Origin: an uncultured Marvinbryantia sp.
GTDB lineage: Bacteria > Bacillota > Clostridia > Lachnospirales > Lachnospiraceae
DNA length: 23,367 nucleotides
Direction of reading: 5' to 3'
Assembly: GCA_937915375.1 (NCBI GenBank)
Contig: CALDMO010000011.1
Coordinates: 1 to 23,367 of the forward strand
Shown: piece by piece, positions 8,199-16,725 of the stretch
How positions within the stretch are numbered: position 1 is the stretch's first letter
Layout of the letters: every line of letters begins with the position of its first letter
Made by a program: the position numbers and the translations under genes
The notes under the pieces: generated by a model
What the model was told of the DNA's origin: nothing
Seen by the model: only the letters and a program-made list of their open reading frames with translations
Databases searched by the model: none

Positions 8199-10154
8199 AT
8201 GATCCAAAAATACGTCTATGGAACCCCATTCCAGACTGACGCGGTAGTAACGGAAATTGCAGCTGCAGACGGCGCTCCTTCCTATGGAAGCGTCAGCACT
8301 AAAAACGGTTTTCACTTTTCTTTTACAATGAACGACGGCGACGCTGTTTACGGACTCGGCGAAGCCAATCGCGGCATCAATAAGCGTGGTTATCAATATG
8401 TAAGTAATTGTACGGATGATCCAAATCATACCGAAAATAAGGTATCTCTGTACGGCGCACACAATTTTATTATCGTATCCGGTGAAGAACATTTCGGCAT
8501 GTTTTTTGATTATCCGGGCACGATCACCTTTGATATCGGCTATACCAGACAGGATACGCTGTCTGTTTCCTGTGAAGACGCAGATCTTGATCTATACGTG
8601 ATCACCGGTGCATCCGACTATGAAATCGCAAAAGAATTCCGCTCTCTGATCGGACGCAGCTATATTCCGCCCAAATTTTCTTTTGGTTACGGCCAGAGCC
8701 GCTGGGGCTATGCTACCGCGGAAGATTTCCAAAAGGTAGCCCGTGAGCACCGCGAAAACCACGTGCCGCTTGATATGATCTATATGGATATTGACTATAT
8801 GGAACGCTACAAAGATTTTACCGTAAATCAGGAAAACTTCCCAGACTTTAAAGCTTTCGTAGATGATATGAAAGCCCAAGATCTCCATCTTGTTCCGATT
8901 ATTGATGCCGGTGTCAAAATCGAAGACGGCTATGACATCTATGAAGAAGGTGTAAAAAATAATTATTTCTGCAAACGCGCAGATGGAAGTGATTTTGTCG
9001 CTGCCGTGTGGCCCGGCTATACACATTTCCCGGATGTACTAAATAAAGATGCCCGCAAATGGTTCGGAGACAATTATAATTTTCTTCTGGAACAGGGCAT
9101 CGACGGATTCTGGAATGATATGAACGAACCGGCTATTTTCTATACCGAGGAAGGCATAGCGGAAATTAAGGAAAAACTGAAAAGCTTTTATGACGGCAAT
9201 CTGGATTACAATCCTTCCGAGCTTTCATTCCTGATGAGCCATCTGGCAAATAATCCGCAGGATTATCGACGTTTCTACCACAACGTAAACGGTCAGATTA
9301 TCCGTCATGACAAAGTACATAATCTGTTTGGCTTCAACATGACAAGAGCAGCCGGAGAAGCGTTTGAACGTCTCGTACCTGGCAAACGCATCCTGATGTT
9401 CTCCCGTTCCTCCTACATCGGTATGCATCGCTACGGCGGCATCTGGACGGGTGACAATCATTCCTGGTGGTCACATATTCTGTTGAACCTGAAAATGCTG
9501 CCTTCCCTGAATCTGTGCGGTTTCTTGTATATTGGCGCGGATCTCGGCGGCTTCGGCTCTAATACCACGCGCGATCTGCTGCTGCGCTGGTTGGCGCTCG
9601 GCGTATTCACACCGCTGATGCGCAACCATTCCGCAATCGGCACCCGCGAGCAGGAATTTTATCAGTTTGAAAACATTGCGGATTTCCGCCATGTGATCAG
9701 CGTGCGCTACCGTCTGATCCCATATCTGTACAGTGAATATATGAAAGCTGCCTTAAATAACGACCTGATGTTCAAAGCTCTGTCCTTCGTATATCCGGAA
9801 GACGCGCATGCGCGTCAGGTAGAAGACCAGGTAATGCTCGGCAATGAAATCATGATTGCTCCTGTCTACACACAAAATGCAGACGGAAGATATGTTTATT
9901 TGCCGGAGGAAATGAAATTTGTCAAATTTCTACCCGACGGAAGCCTTTCCGAAGAAACACTTTCCGCAGGTCATCACTATGTAAAAATTGCTCTAAACGA
10001 GGTATCGCTCTTTATACGCAAAGATAAATGCATCCCGGTCGGAGACGCAGCCGAATCTGTTGCGCAGCTCGATAAAAACAGCATCCGCATGATCGGTTAT
10101 CCTGACGCTTCCTACGAGATGTATGATGACGACGGTACTACACCGATTCATTAA
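8199..10154 (+). CDS. GH31 family alpha-glucosidase
   Basis: A 651-aa glycoside hydrolase of family 31, with an N-terminal beta-sandwich (about 1-150) and then a TIM barrel. The nucleophile is D307 in DGFWNDMNEP, the family signature, and the acid/base is D419 in GIWTGDN. MDIDYM (about 196-201) is a conserved substrate-pocket block. Exact specificity (alpha-glucosidase, isomaltase or sulfoquinovosidase-like) cannot be fixed; the malQ and GH13 neighbours favour alpha-glucosides. There is no signal peptide, so it is cytoplasmic. GGAGG sits eight bases before the ATG. It is somewhat short for the family at the C-terminus and ends just before a hairpin terminator. Confidence 0.93.
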   Translation: MIQKYVYGTPFQTDAVVTEIAAADGAPSYGSVSTKNGFHFSFTMNDGDAVYGLGEANRGINKRGYQYVSNCTDDPNHTENKVSLYGAHNFIIVSGEEHFGMFFDYPGTITFDIGYTRQDTLSVSCEDADLDLYVITGASDYEIAKEFRSLIGRSYIPPKFSFGYGQSRWGYATAEDFQKVAREHRENHVPLDMIYMDIDYMERYKDFTVNQENFPDFKAFVDDMKAQDLHLVPIIDAGVKIEDGYDIYEEGVKNNYFCKRADGSDFVAAVWPGYTHFPDVLNKDARKWFGDNYNFLLEQGIDGFWNDMNEPAIFYTEEGIAEIKEKLKSFYDGNLDYNPSELSFLMSHLANNPQDYRRFYHNVNGQIIRHDKVHNLFGFNMTRAAGEAFERLVPGKRILMFSRSSYIGMHRYGGIWTGDNHSWWSHILLNLKMLPSLNLCGFLYIGADLGGFGSNTTRDLLLRWLALGVFTPLMRNHSAIGTREQEFYQFENIADFRHVISVRYRLIPYLYSEYMKAALNNDLMFKALSFVYPEDAHARQVEDQVMLGNEIMIAPVYTQNADGRYVYLPEEMKFVKFLPDGSLSEETLSAGHHYVKIALNEVSLFIRKDKCIPVGDAAESVAQLDKNSIRMIGYPDASYEMYDDDGTTPIH

Positions 10155-10163
10155 AAGAACAAT

Positions 10164-10202
10164 AAGGTGTAAAGCTCTGATTTTTGTCAGACTTTACACC
10201 TT
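10164..10202. terminator. Bidirectional hairpin terminator
   Basis: AAGGTGTAAAG plus CTCTGA pairs with TCAGA plus CTTTACACCTT, giving a stem of about 16 bp with one bulged C and a TTTTTG loop. It lies between the GH31 stop and the stop of the convergent small gene. The minus-strand tail is T-rich (ATTGTTCTTTT) and the plus-strand tail is AATTTAT. Confidence 0.8.
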
Positions 10203-10222
10203 AATTTATAAATGATTACTGA

Positions 10223-10357
10223 TTAATTATCCTGTTCTTTTGGATCATGCGTCTCAATATATTCAATAATGTCAATTATTTTTTCCGCACTCATCCCCTC
10301 TGCCTTCAGTCTGCGAATTAGATTCACAATTTCCTTTCCTGTCATATATTCATCCAT
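10223..10357 (-). CDS. Small helical protein of unknown function (44 aa)
   Basis: Reads MDEYMTGKEIVNLIRRLK... and ends ...HDPKEQDN, a charged and probably alpha-helical product with no membrane segment. I do not recognise a family. The start at 10357 is preferred because a near-consensus promoter predicts transcription from about 10382, leaving the upstream in-frame ATG at 10375 only about seven bases from the RNA end, whereas AAGGGCGG lies about seven bases before 10357. Starting at 10375 would give 50 aa. It lies downstream of the adhesin gene on the same strand and could also be co-transcribed with it. Confidence 0.6.
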   Translation of the reverse strand: MDEYMTGKEIVNLIRRLKAEGMSAEKIIDIIEYIETHDPKEQDN

Positions 10358-10388
10358 CCCTTCACCGCCCTTCATATACTATAAGTAT

Positions 10389-10417
10389 ATTATAAAGCGA
10401 ATTGTCTAGAGTGTAAA
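10389..10417 (-). promoter_or_regulatory. Near-consensus sigma-A promoter of the small gene
   Basis: On the minus strand TTTACA (10412-10417) is followed by exactly 17 bases and then TATAAT (10389-10394). This is five of six matches at -35 and six of six at -10. It begins just past the adhesin stop codon at 10426. Confidence 0.75.
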
Positions 10418-10425
10418 CCATCAGA

Positions 10426-13400
10426 TTACTCTGTATCTCCTATATGATTCCGCACAAACGCTGTATGGCTTTCATCCTGGTCGGTCACCTTCCTGTTATA
10501 AAAAACAGCGCCTCTGTCCTTTTCATCTGCAACCGTAAATGTCACCCGGCCGTTTGACACGCTGCCCCCGGAAACACTGTGGATTTCCTGCAGCGCATAC
10601 CGGATCGTCTGTTCCTCGGATGCCATATAATTTCCTATTGGCACACGAAATACCGCTGTTTGACGAACTTTTCCACTTGCCGGACAGTTTTCCTTTGAAA
10701 ATTCCACAGTTTCATAATAGATATGCCTTTCTCCGAAGATATCCTCTCCCTGCAGACAAAAGGTAAATGTGGGATTGCCATGTGACCATACAATATCTTC
10801 CGCGTCAATCTCCTTTGTCAAAGCCAGATTCGCCCACAAAAGCTCATTCATAAATTCCAATTCCACATGTATAACCGGCGTATTGGCATCTTTCCATTTA
10901 ATCTCGATTTCTTTTGGTTCTTTTTCCTGCATGTAGCCATTCGGCGCTTTCTTTTCCGTCACCAGATATTTTCCCGGATATAGTTCTTTACTGACAACCG
11001 TTCCGGTATTATCTGTTGTCAAAGTTTCCAATACCGTTCCGGCTTCCACCAACACCTTTCCCTGCGGCGATACAATGTTCTCCTTTGCGGTGATTTCAAA
11101 AACCGCACCGGACAGCATGCCTCCCTTCTCATCTTTCTTACGGATCGTGATCTTTCCCCTGGACATTTCATTTTCTACATGATAGTTAATATCTACCACA
11201 CCGTCTGTCTCCGGCACAAGAAATTCCTGTTCCCAGAAACCGACATGCCCAGGCGGAACTTTTGTCTCCGTCACCTTATATTTTCCGCTGTTCACACTGT
11301 TTCGTGTCAGCTGTTCCATCCGGTATTCTCTCTTTTGCGCATCCCATCTCATAAGACCGCAGTCTTTAAAATACCCGTTTCCATCCCACTCATAAACCCG
11401 AAACTCCGCGTTAGAAATCACTTCTTTTGTCTGCGCGTTTGTCTTTGTTACATGCAGTCGTACGGAACGTTCTGCCACAGCGCGCGTCTCCACCGTATTC
11501 GATTCCTTTGAGGCGGAAGATGCTCCAACATTTTCATAAGTCAGTACCGCCTTATTTATTATCTGATAACTCAGCGCACCGTCTTCCTCCTTCGGCGTAA
11601 GCTCTGTCGGATCCATCACTACCTTGATCAAAATCCGATAATGATATCCGTAATAAGCAGCACTGTTTTTGAACGCATCGACAGCTGTCAGTGTGATTAC
11701 ATCCTTCTCTGTACGAATCTGAAATTTATCTGTCACCGCCACATTATCTTCCGCACGGACAACACTGACAATACCTGCATAATCCGCGCCGGCCGGAAGC
11801 GTGTCCTTGATCTGAAATGTTTTATAGCGATGCGACATATCATTCCACGGCACAAGCTGTTCAATCATATAGTAGTATTCCGCTGTTTTATCGGGCAGCG
11901 TATTCGCCATCTTCCAATCCGCTGTCGTATTTGACACATATTTTTTCGGTGCAGGTGTGTCAATTACAGACAGACTGGTATCGGTCTGCACCAGTTCGCC
12001 AACATTCTCCCCGTCCTCTCCTCCAAAAGTTCCGCCTGCCGCCAGTTTTGCGTTCCACTTTTCGATGCTGGATTTATAATTACGGTAATCATCACTATCC
12101 TTCAAATGATCCTGATAGGCAAACGCCATATAGTAGGTACTGCACTTTGCGATCTCAAAAGTCAAATGTCCCTTGGGATTGCTGTCGTCCAATCCAGTTC
12201 CCTGTGCGACATAAATCTGATAATTGTTTCCGTCACCCGCCACCTTGCCGCTCTGATAATTGACAGAACTCCCGAAAGCAGAATAGTAGCGTGCGGCAAA
12301 AGAACCGTTCGCAAGCCGAATCCCAAACCGCTGGGCAGAATCAATATCCCACCATTGAAATCTGGCATTTACCGGCGCCGGTGTATCCGTTCCTGTTTTT
12401 ACAAATTCAATTTTCAGAATCAGCTCTCCCATACGCTCGTTAAAGCCCCAGCCAATGCGGTCTTCATAAAAAACAATGAAAGGCCGTGAGGCAACGGTTC
12501 CTCCTCCGTGCACATACGTTTTCTCCGAATAATCCTGCACTGTCATTTTCATATCATACCACTGATTATTGTAATGAAGCACTTTCCGATAACGAGCGCC
12601 GAACGTTCCCTTTGCTTTCGCATTTTTCGGATATAGATAGATTCGCCCCCGGTCTGTCTTTCCGACAGCGACATTCGCCGAAGTAAAACGCTCTAAAGAG
12701 GAAATTCCCGGATAAAATTTCACCGGCCAGAAATCCGATGAAGTAATTACCTGCGGCGCCTTTTGAAAACCGGAACCAGACGCTGTTACAGAACTCCCGG
12801 ATGCCGGAAGATTATACTCAAGCAAAAGATCGATCTGACTGTTGTAAAACTCCATGCAATCCTGCATATACTGAAAATAAGCACATCCATGCGCATGCCG
12901 GGAAAAATCCGCTTCTGCACTGCTGCAGGTACAGCTGTAACGCATTAGTTCCACTAATGCCGGACATGTACTATGAAAACAGGCTGGAGCTGAAAAAGCA
13001 CCGCATTCCTCCGTACATCTTACCGCCAGCGCCTCCAAAACCGCCCGGCATTCATAAGCATGCTGCAGCAAGTTTTCCGATCCGTCTCCGCAGTCGCAGT
13101 CTTTCTGTAAATTCTCTGTAAATACCACACAGTCCCACTGATGCAGCGCCGCCTTTTCCTCCATCTGTCCGCAAGTACAAAATTCCTCCGTCCATTCTTC
13201 CGTAAAGCGCTCTTCTATCTCCGTCTCAGGCAAGAATTCCTCCGTATCTGATTCCATCATTTCCTCCGTTTCTGGTTCAATATCAGATATCGTCTCTGTC
13301 TGAAACTCAGTCAGTGCCTCCGTATCCTGCTGCAGTTCTGTTTCCTGGGTATCCGGCAGTATCGGTAATTCTGTCATCGGTGGTTCCGTCATAACTGGCG

Positions 13401-13653
13401 GTTCTACAGGTACTTCCGTCTCTGGTATCTCCGGCGGAATCTCTGTCATAATAGGTGTTTCTGTCAATTCTTCAGATACCGGAGGATCCGTTCCATTCTT
13501 CTCATGTTCCGACAGCATCTCTTTTTCCGTCTCCAAGATCAATATGCCATTTTTCGCATGTACCAAACGTTCTTCTCTGCCGCAGATACACCACACACCA
13601 GTCAAAGCAAATACCGCTGCCAGCAAAAGAATCCATTTTTTTATATGCCTCAT
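10426..13653 (-). CDS. Large secreted adhesin with Cys/His repeats and isopeptide (Cna_B-like) domains
   Basis: A 1075-aa surface protein. In order it has: a signal peptide (about 1-33, ending VHA); an acidic Thr/Glu/Pro stalk (40-158); four Cys/His repeats (159-257); an unrecognised beta-rich region rich in Tyr, Trp and Gly (about 290-560); a fimbrial-type isopeptide domain (about 571-725); and three Cna_B-like domains. The predicted Lys/Glu/Asn cross-link residues of the latter are K737/E796/N828, K839/E900/N936 and K947/E1023/N1053. It ends HTAFVRNHIGDTE with no LPXTG motif, membrane segment or basic tail. The ATG overlaps the upstream stop (ATGA) and has GGAGG about nine bases before it. 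Role inferred: the adhesive or tip component of the surface structure encoded by this operon. Confidence 0.85.
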   Translation of the reverse strand: MRHIKKWILLLAAVFALTGVWCICGREERLVHAKNGILILETEKEMLSEHEKNGTDPPVSEELTETPIMTEIPPEIPETEVPVEPPVMTEPPMTELPILPDTQETELQQDTEALTEFQTETISDIEPETEEMMESDTEEFLPETEIEERFTEEWTEEFCTCGQMEEKAALHQWDCVVFTENLQKDCDCGDGSENLLQHAYECRAVLEALAVRCTEECGAFSAPACFHSTCPALVELMRYSCTCSSAEADFSRHAHGCAYFQYMQDCMEFYNSQIDLLLEYNLPASGSSVTASGSGFQKAPQVITSSDFWPVKFYPGISSLERFTSANVAVGKTDRGRIYLYPKNAKAKGTFGARYRKVLHYNNQWYDMKMTVQDYSEKTYVHGGGTVASRPFIVFYEDRIGWGFNERMGELILKIEFVKTGTDTPAPVNARFQWWDIDSAQRFGIRLANGSFAARYYSAFGSSVNYQSGKVAGDGNNYQIYVAQGTGLDDSNPKGHLTFEIAKCSTYYMAFAYQDHLKDSDDYRNYKSSIEKWNAKLAAGGTFGGEDGENVGELVQTDTSLSVIDTPAPKKYVSNTTADWKMANTLPDKTAEYYYMIEQLVPWNDMSHRYKTFQIKDTLPAGADYAGIVSVVRAEDNVAVTDKFQIRTEKDVITLTAVDAFKNSAAYYGYHYRILIKVVMDPTELTPKEEDGALSYQIINKAVLTYENVGASSASKESNTVETRAVAERSVRLHVTKTNAQTKEVISNAEFRVYEWDGNGYFKDCGLMRWDAQKREYRMEQLTRNSVNSGKYKVTETKVPPGHVGFWEQEFLVPETDGVVDINYHVENEMSRGKITIRKKDEKGGMLSGAVFEITAKENIVSPQGKVLVEAGTVLETLTTDNTGTVVSKELYPGKYLVTEKKAPNGYMQEKEPKEIEIKWKDANTPVIHVELEFMNELLWANLALTKEIDAEDIVWSHGNPTFTFCLQGEDIFGERHIYYETVEFSKENCPASGKVRQTAVFRVPIGNYMASEEQTIRYALQEIHSVSGGSVSNGRVTFTVADEKDRGAVFYNRKVTDQDESHTAFVRNHIGDTE

Positions 13654-14297
13654 AAATCTGTTCCTCCCTGCGCAGGATCCGTCTCCTGTTGCAGATAAAT
13701 CTGATAAATTTCCGCAAGCGGCGTATTCGGAACACAGACGCTGCTTTGAATCGCCGCCGCTTCCACCGGAATCTCCAGCATTTCCTCGCCATCCAGCTCG
13801 CCTTCCAGATAATTTACTGCCGTCACCTGCTCAAACAGCGGCTTTGTTTTCTCTCCCGGTCCAACGATATGAGGATATCCGAACACATATTCCACACGGT
13901 CTGTCTTCTGTACCCTGCTGATCTGTTCCCACTCAGGCAGTACCTGAAAGGAAAACAATTCTGTCTCTTTCGCTTTTATTTTCCTGCGTGTTTCTTCATC
14001 TACCAGAATAATCTTTCTAAGCGGAACCGCAACTCTGACAAACATCCACGAAGGTGTATTTCCAGTATTCTCCGGTGTGGGATTTTTCGTCACCGTTTCG
14101 CGTGGCAAAAGATTTTTCGCCTCCTGTTCGCTCCAACCAGGTTCCTTTAATTCAATCCCCAAAAATCCTGCCGAGACAATATTCTTGAGCTGCTCCGGAT
14201 AGGAGGTCAGATAGGCTGACGTAGTCCCGGCAGTCACAGCAAACACAGAAATTCCCAAAAACAATACTGCTGCTTTTTCCATCGTACGTAAATTCAT
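13650..14297 (-). CDS. TasA/CalY-like protein with SipW-dependent-type signal peptide (third)
   Basis: A 215-aa secreted protein. The start at 14297 (MNLRTMEK) is chosen because it overlaps the signal-peptidase stop as ATGA and has AAGGAAG upstream; longer readings run back into that gene. A hydrophobic segment (9-24) ends in TTSAYLT at 25-31, the same A-Y-L-T junction seen in two other products of this operon and typical of SipW substrates. The mature part begins ...FLGIELKEPGW and contains KNPTPENTGNTPSWMFVRVAVPL, the polar then beta-strand pattern seen in the sister proteins. There is no membrane anchor. It is likely an exported fibre subunit or adaptor released by the adjacent signal peptidase. 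Confidence 0.8.
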   Translation of the reverse strand: MNLRTMEKAAVLFLGISVFAVTAGTTSAYLTSYPEQLKNIVSAGFLGIELKEPGWSEQEAKNLLPRETVTKNPTPENTGNTPSWMFVRVAVPLRKIILVDEETRRKIKAKETELFSFQVLPEWEQISRVQKTDRVEYVFGYPHIVGPGEKTKPLFEQVTAVNYLEGELDGEEMLEIPVEAAAIQSSVCVPNTPLAEIYQIYLQQETDPAQGGTDL

Positions 14298-14788
14298 ATT
14301 ATATCCACTTCCTTTTCTCCGCGTTTTGTCATCTGCACCAATAAAGTCTGTAATCCAAACAGGCAAAGCAGCAGTACCATTAATCCTGTCTTTTCCTGTG
14401 GTCCCTGAAACAAAATCGCCAGATAACCGAGACAGGGAAGGGAAAAACACACTCTTCCCTCAAGCTGTTCACAGTCTATTTTTTTCGCGTCCATCGTTTC
14501 ATTTGCATCTCCTTTTGTCAGCATCTGACGCTGTTCACTATCTTTTTCAATGATACGGTGCGTCACAGCAGTACCGTTCATCCAGTAAGTCACGACATCT
14601 CCTTCTTTCAGTTTCTCAAATGGTAATCGTTTTACATACACGGTGCTGCCGGCAGGAATTTCCGGCTGCATGCTTCCGCTGATAACGGCAAATACCTGAT
14701 ACCCGAGAAAATCCGGTACCATAATCAGCAGAAGCGCTCCCACATAAATTGCGATCACACCGTCAATCAACCTTTTCAGACCTTTCAT
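14294..14788 (-). CDS. Signal peptidase I, ER/SipW type
   Basis: A 164-aa membrane serine protease that removes signal peptides. The catalytic serine is S39 in VISGSMQPEIP. The second catalytic residue is H77 in VTHRII, where ordinary bacterial enzymes have Lys; D94 in TKGDAN completes the Ser-His-Asp arrangement of the archaeal/ER/SipW type. Membrane segments lie at about 8-28 and 134-152, so there is a C-terminal anchor as well. In Bacillus, SipW is needed to release the TasA and TapA matrix proteins. Here the gene sits inside an operon of proteins with matching signal peptides. It overlaps both neighbouring genes by four bases. Confidence 0.93.
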   Translation of the reverse strand: MKGLKRLIDGVIAIYVGALLLIMVPDFLGYQVFAVISGSMQPEIPAGSTVYVKRLPFEKLKEGDVVTYWMNGTAVTHRIIEKDSEQRQMLTKGDANETMDAKKIDCEQLEGRVCFSLPCLGYLAILFQGPQEKTGLMVLLLCLFGLQTLLVQMTKRGEKEVDII

Positions 14789-15954
14789 TCTTCAGATCTC
14801 CCATCTCTTTTTATCAAAATCAATGCAATCAAAGCAGCCGCTCCGCTCACAGCCAAAAGAACCGCCCACATCCCCACATGCGAAATATCCCCAGTCACCG
14901 GCGCTGACTGCGCCACAATACGCCCGTCTTCACCTCTCGCCGCGAAAATCCAGACCACTTTTCCAGTCAATTTTTGATATTCATTATCCATTTCCGGCGA
15001 CAATGCCAACCGCACAGTCAGATTCTTCTTTTCTCCCTCCGCAAATTTGCCAAGACTGATTTCCTGTTTCATAGAATCACCGCTCACCGGCCCGTTATAT
15101 AGAACTGTTTCATTCTGCCGTATCTCAATCTGCGCATAATGATCAATCAACTTACGCACAAGCTGCAATTGTTTTTTAGATGCTGCGCTCTGTCTTGTCG
15201 CCTCCGCCCGCAGAAAAATTTCTGTTTCCTCCCCTGATTGATTTTCTACTACAATCTCCTGCGTGCGCGCACAGCCCGGCAGCAGGTTTTTAAAGGAAGC
15301 AAACAAATCTGTCTTCTCTGCATCCACCAAAAATCCATCCGCGCGGCCACGGTATATGACGCCAGTCGATTCTCCCTTCGGCGCATCCGGCACAACAATG
15401 CCAAGCTCCGCTGCAGTTACTCCCCATAGTTCAGTGCCATTTCCCTCTGCCTGTACAGACTCCATAGAAATAATAATCTGCGCGTCTTTTCCCTTATATT
15501 CATTTCCGGTCTGCGCCGCCAGAGTATAGCTCTCCATTAACGGCTCCGCTGTTATTTCCCCCGCCTTTAATATCTCCGTATAATAAAACCATCCGTCCGC
15601 ACGCGATTTCCAGTATTGGTCATTAAATACAATCTGTATCATCTCCGGATCCAGCGAAGTATCTTCCAAAAAGCTTCCATCCGGCTGCCGTCTGCCAAAC
15701 ATTTTTCTCACTGAGACACGCACCAAAATATCTACGCTGCCTTCATTTTTTACGTTTACTTTTTTCGTAACTGTTTCCGACGGATTTACGTACTCAGGTA
15801 CCTTATATTCCTCAATAATTCTGGCCCGATATGAAGACATCGTCAGAAAATTCTCTGTGCTCTGACTGACAGACCAGGCTGCTGCCGCAAGTGACATACA
15901 CAAACTCAAAACCACGATCAGCATCAAGAGCGTCACGTTCCTTCTTCTCATCAT
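14785..15954 (-). CDS. TasA-like-start surface protein with non-canonical sorting signal
   Basis: A 389-aa exported protein. A signal segment (about 7-27) is followed by WSVSQSTENFLTMSSYRARI, laid out like the other SipW-type substrates but without the AYLT motif. The middle holds two beta-rich sections, each with a VNVKNEG or VVENQSG type strand. The C-terminus reads SAPVTGD at 350-356, then a hydrophobic stretch (362-381) and KRDGRSEE, the architecture of a sortase signal with PVTG in place of LPXTG. The ATG overlaps the previous stop (ATGATG). Inferred role: wall-attached base of the fibre. Alternatively it is a simple membrane anchor. Confidence 0.8.
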   Translation of the reverse strand: MMRRRNVTLLMLIVVLSLCMSLAAAAWSVSQSTENFLTMSSYRARIIEEYKVPEYVNPSETVTKKVNVKNEGSVDILVRVSVRKMFGRRQPDGSFLEDTSLDPEMIQIVFNDQYWKSRADGWFYYTEILKAGEITAEPLMESYTLAAQTGNEYKGKDAQIIISMESVQAEGNGTELWGVTAAELGIVVPDAPKGESTGVIYRGRADGFLVDAEKTDLFASFKNLLPGCARTQEIVVENQSGEETEIFLRAEATRQSAASKKQLQLVRKLIDHYAQIEIRQNETVLYNGPVSGDSMKQEISLGKFAEGEKKNLTVRLALSPEMDNEYQKLTGKVVWIFAARGEDGRIVAQSAPVTGDISHVGMWAVLLAVSGAAALIALILIKRDGRSEE

Positions 15955-16706
15955 GCATCACTTTCCTCTTCCTGCATCTGCTCTTGTGTATCAAGCGCCG
16001 TAAACGCCTCCTCCTGCCCTGCAAAACCGGAAGCCTGAATTGCCTGCGCCTCAATATCAAGCTGAAAGTCCCCAAGCAGATTCATTTCCGTTTTATTCCA
16101 TTCCGTTGGAACAGCAATCGTTGTAAATAACGCCGCTTCCTCACCGATTTTAAAAATTCCTTTTTGATCAGTTCCCATATAATTAAATACCAGAATACTC
16201 TCTTTCGACCGCTTTTCATCCTGTACAAAAAGCGGGTTTACCATTGGAAGCGCATGAATCTCTTTTTGTGAATACCCCGGAATCCTCCCCTCCACAATCG
16301 TCTGCGCCGTTCCTTTATTTTCATAAGTTCCATTATAGGTGCTGTCGTAGCGGATCACCTCTTTTATCAGCTTCAAACGCGCTGGGTCGGTAACCAATTC
16401 GCCGTTTTTATCCCGCATATACAGAAGGATACGCACATAGCTGCTCTGTTCGCCGTTTTTATCGGAAGTAATATTTTTAATCGTTGGATTTTTGTACACT
16501 GAGCTGCCCGGCACCATACTGCCGCCGTCTCCTTCATCCGGATCCCATTCCGGTTCCCGAAGCCCCAGTTCCAAGTCCCCGACTGTAAAAACGTTCACTG
16601 CCTGTTCCTTCTGTGTCAAATAAGCTATACTGCTCCTGGCTGCTGTCAGTGTGAGCATTGCAGCAAGTATTCCGAATCCTAAGTTTTTTATTTTTTTTCT
16701 GTTCAT
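15951..16706 (-). CDS. TasA/CalY-like protein with SipW-dependent-type signal peptide (second)
   Basis: A 251-aa secreted protein. A basic n-region (MNRKKIKN) and hydrophobic core end in SSIAYLT (25-31), followed by NVFTVGDLELGLREPEWD, the start expected of TasA/camelysin-like mature chains. The KNPTIKNITSDKNGEQSSYVRI block parallels the KNPTPENTGNTPSWMFVRV of the third protein, so these are paralogs. No C-terminal membrane segment is present; the tail is acidic (MQEEESDA). A ribosome site AAAGGAGAG lies about seven bases upstream. The neighbouring SipW-type peptidase is the likely processing enzyme. Confidence 0.82.
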   Translation of the reverse strand: MNRKKIKNLGFGILAAMLTLTAARSSIAYLTQKEQAVNVFTVGDLELGLREPEWDPDEGDGGSMVPGSSVYKNPTIKNITSDKNGEQSSYVRILLYMRDKNGELVTDPARLKLIKEVIRYDSTYNGTYENKGTAQTIVEGRIPGYSQKEIHALPMVNPLFVQDEKRSKESILVFNYMGTDQKGIFKIGEEAALFTTIAVPTEWNKTEMNLLGDFQLDIEAQAIQASGFAGQEEAFTALDTQEQMQEEESDA

Positions 16707-16725
16707 CTTATCTCTCCTTTTTCGA

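Noticed and set aside
12162..13121. Several open frames on the plus strand opposite the adhesin gene
   Set aside because: Low-complexity products opposite a well-supported coding frame, without start signals.
14298..14450. Longer N-terminus for the third TasA-like protein
   Set aside because: It would lie wholly within the signal peptidase gene and put 51 residues before a clear signal peptide; the ATG at 14297 has an overlap and a ribosome site.
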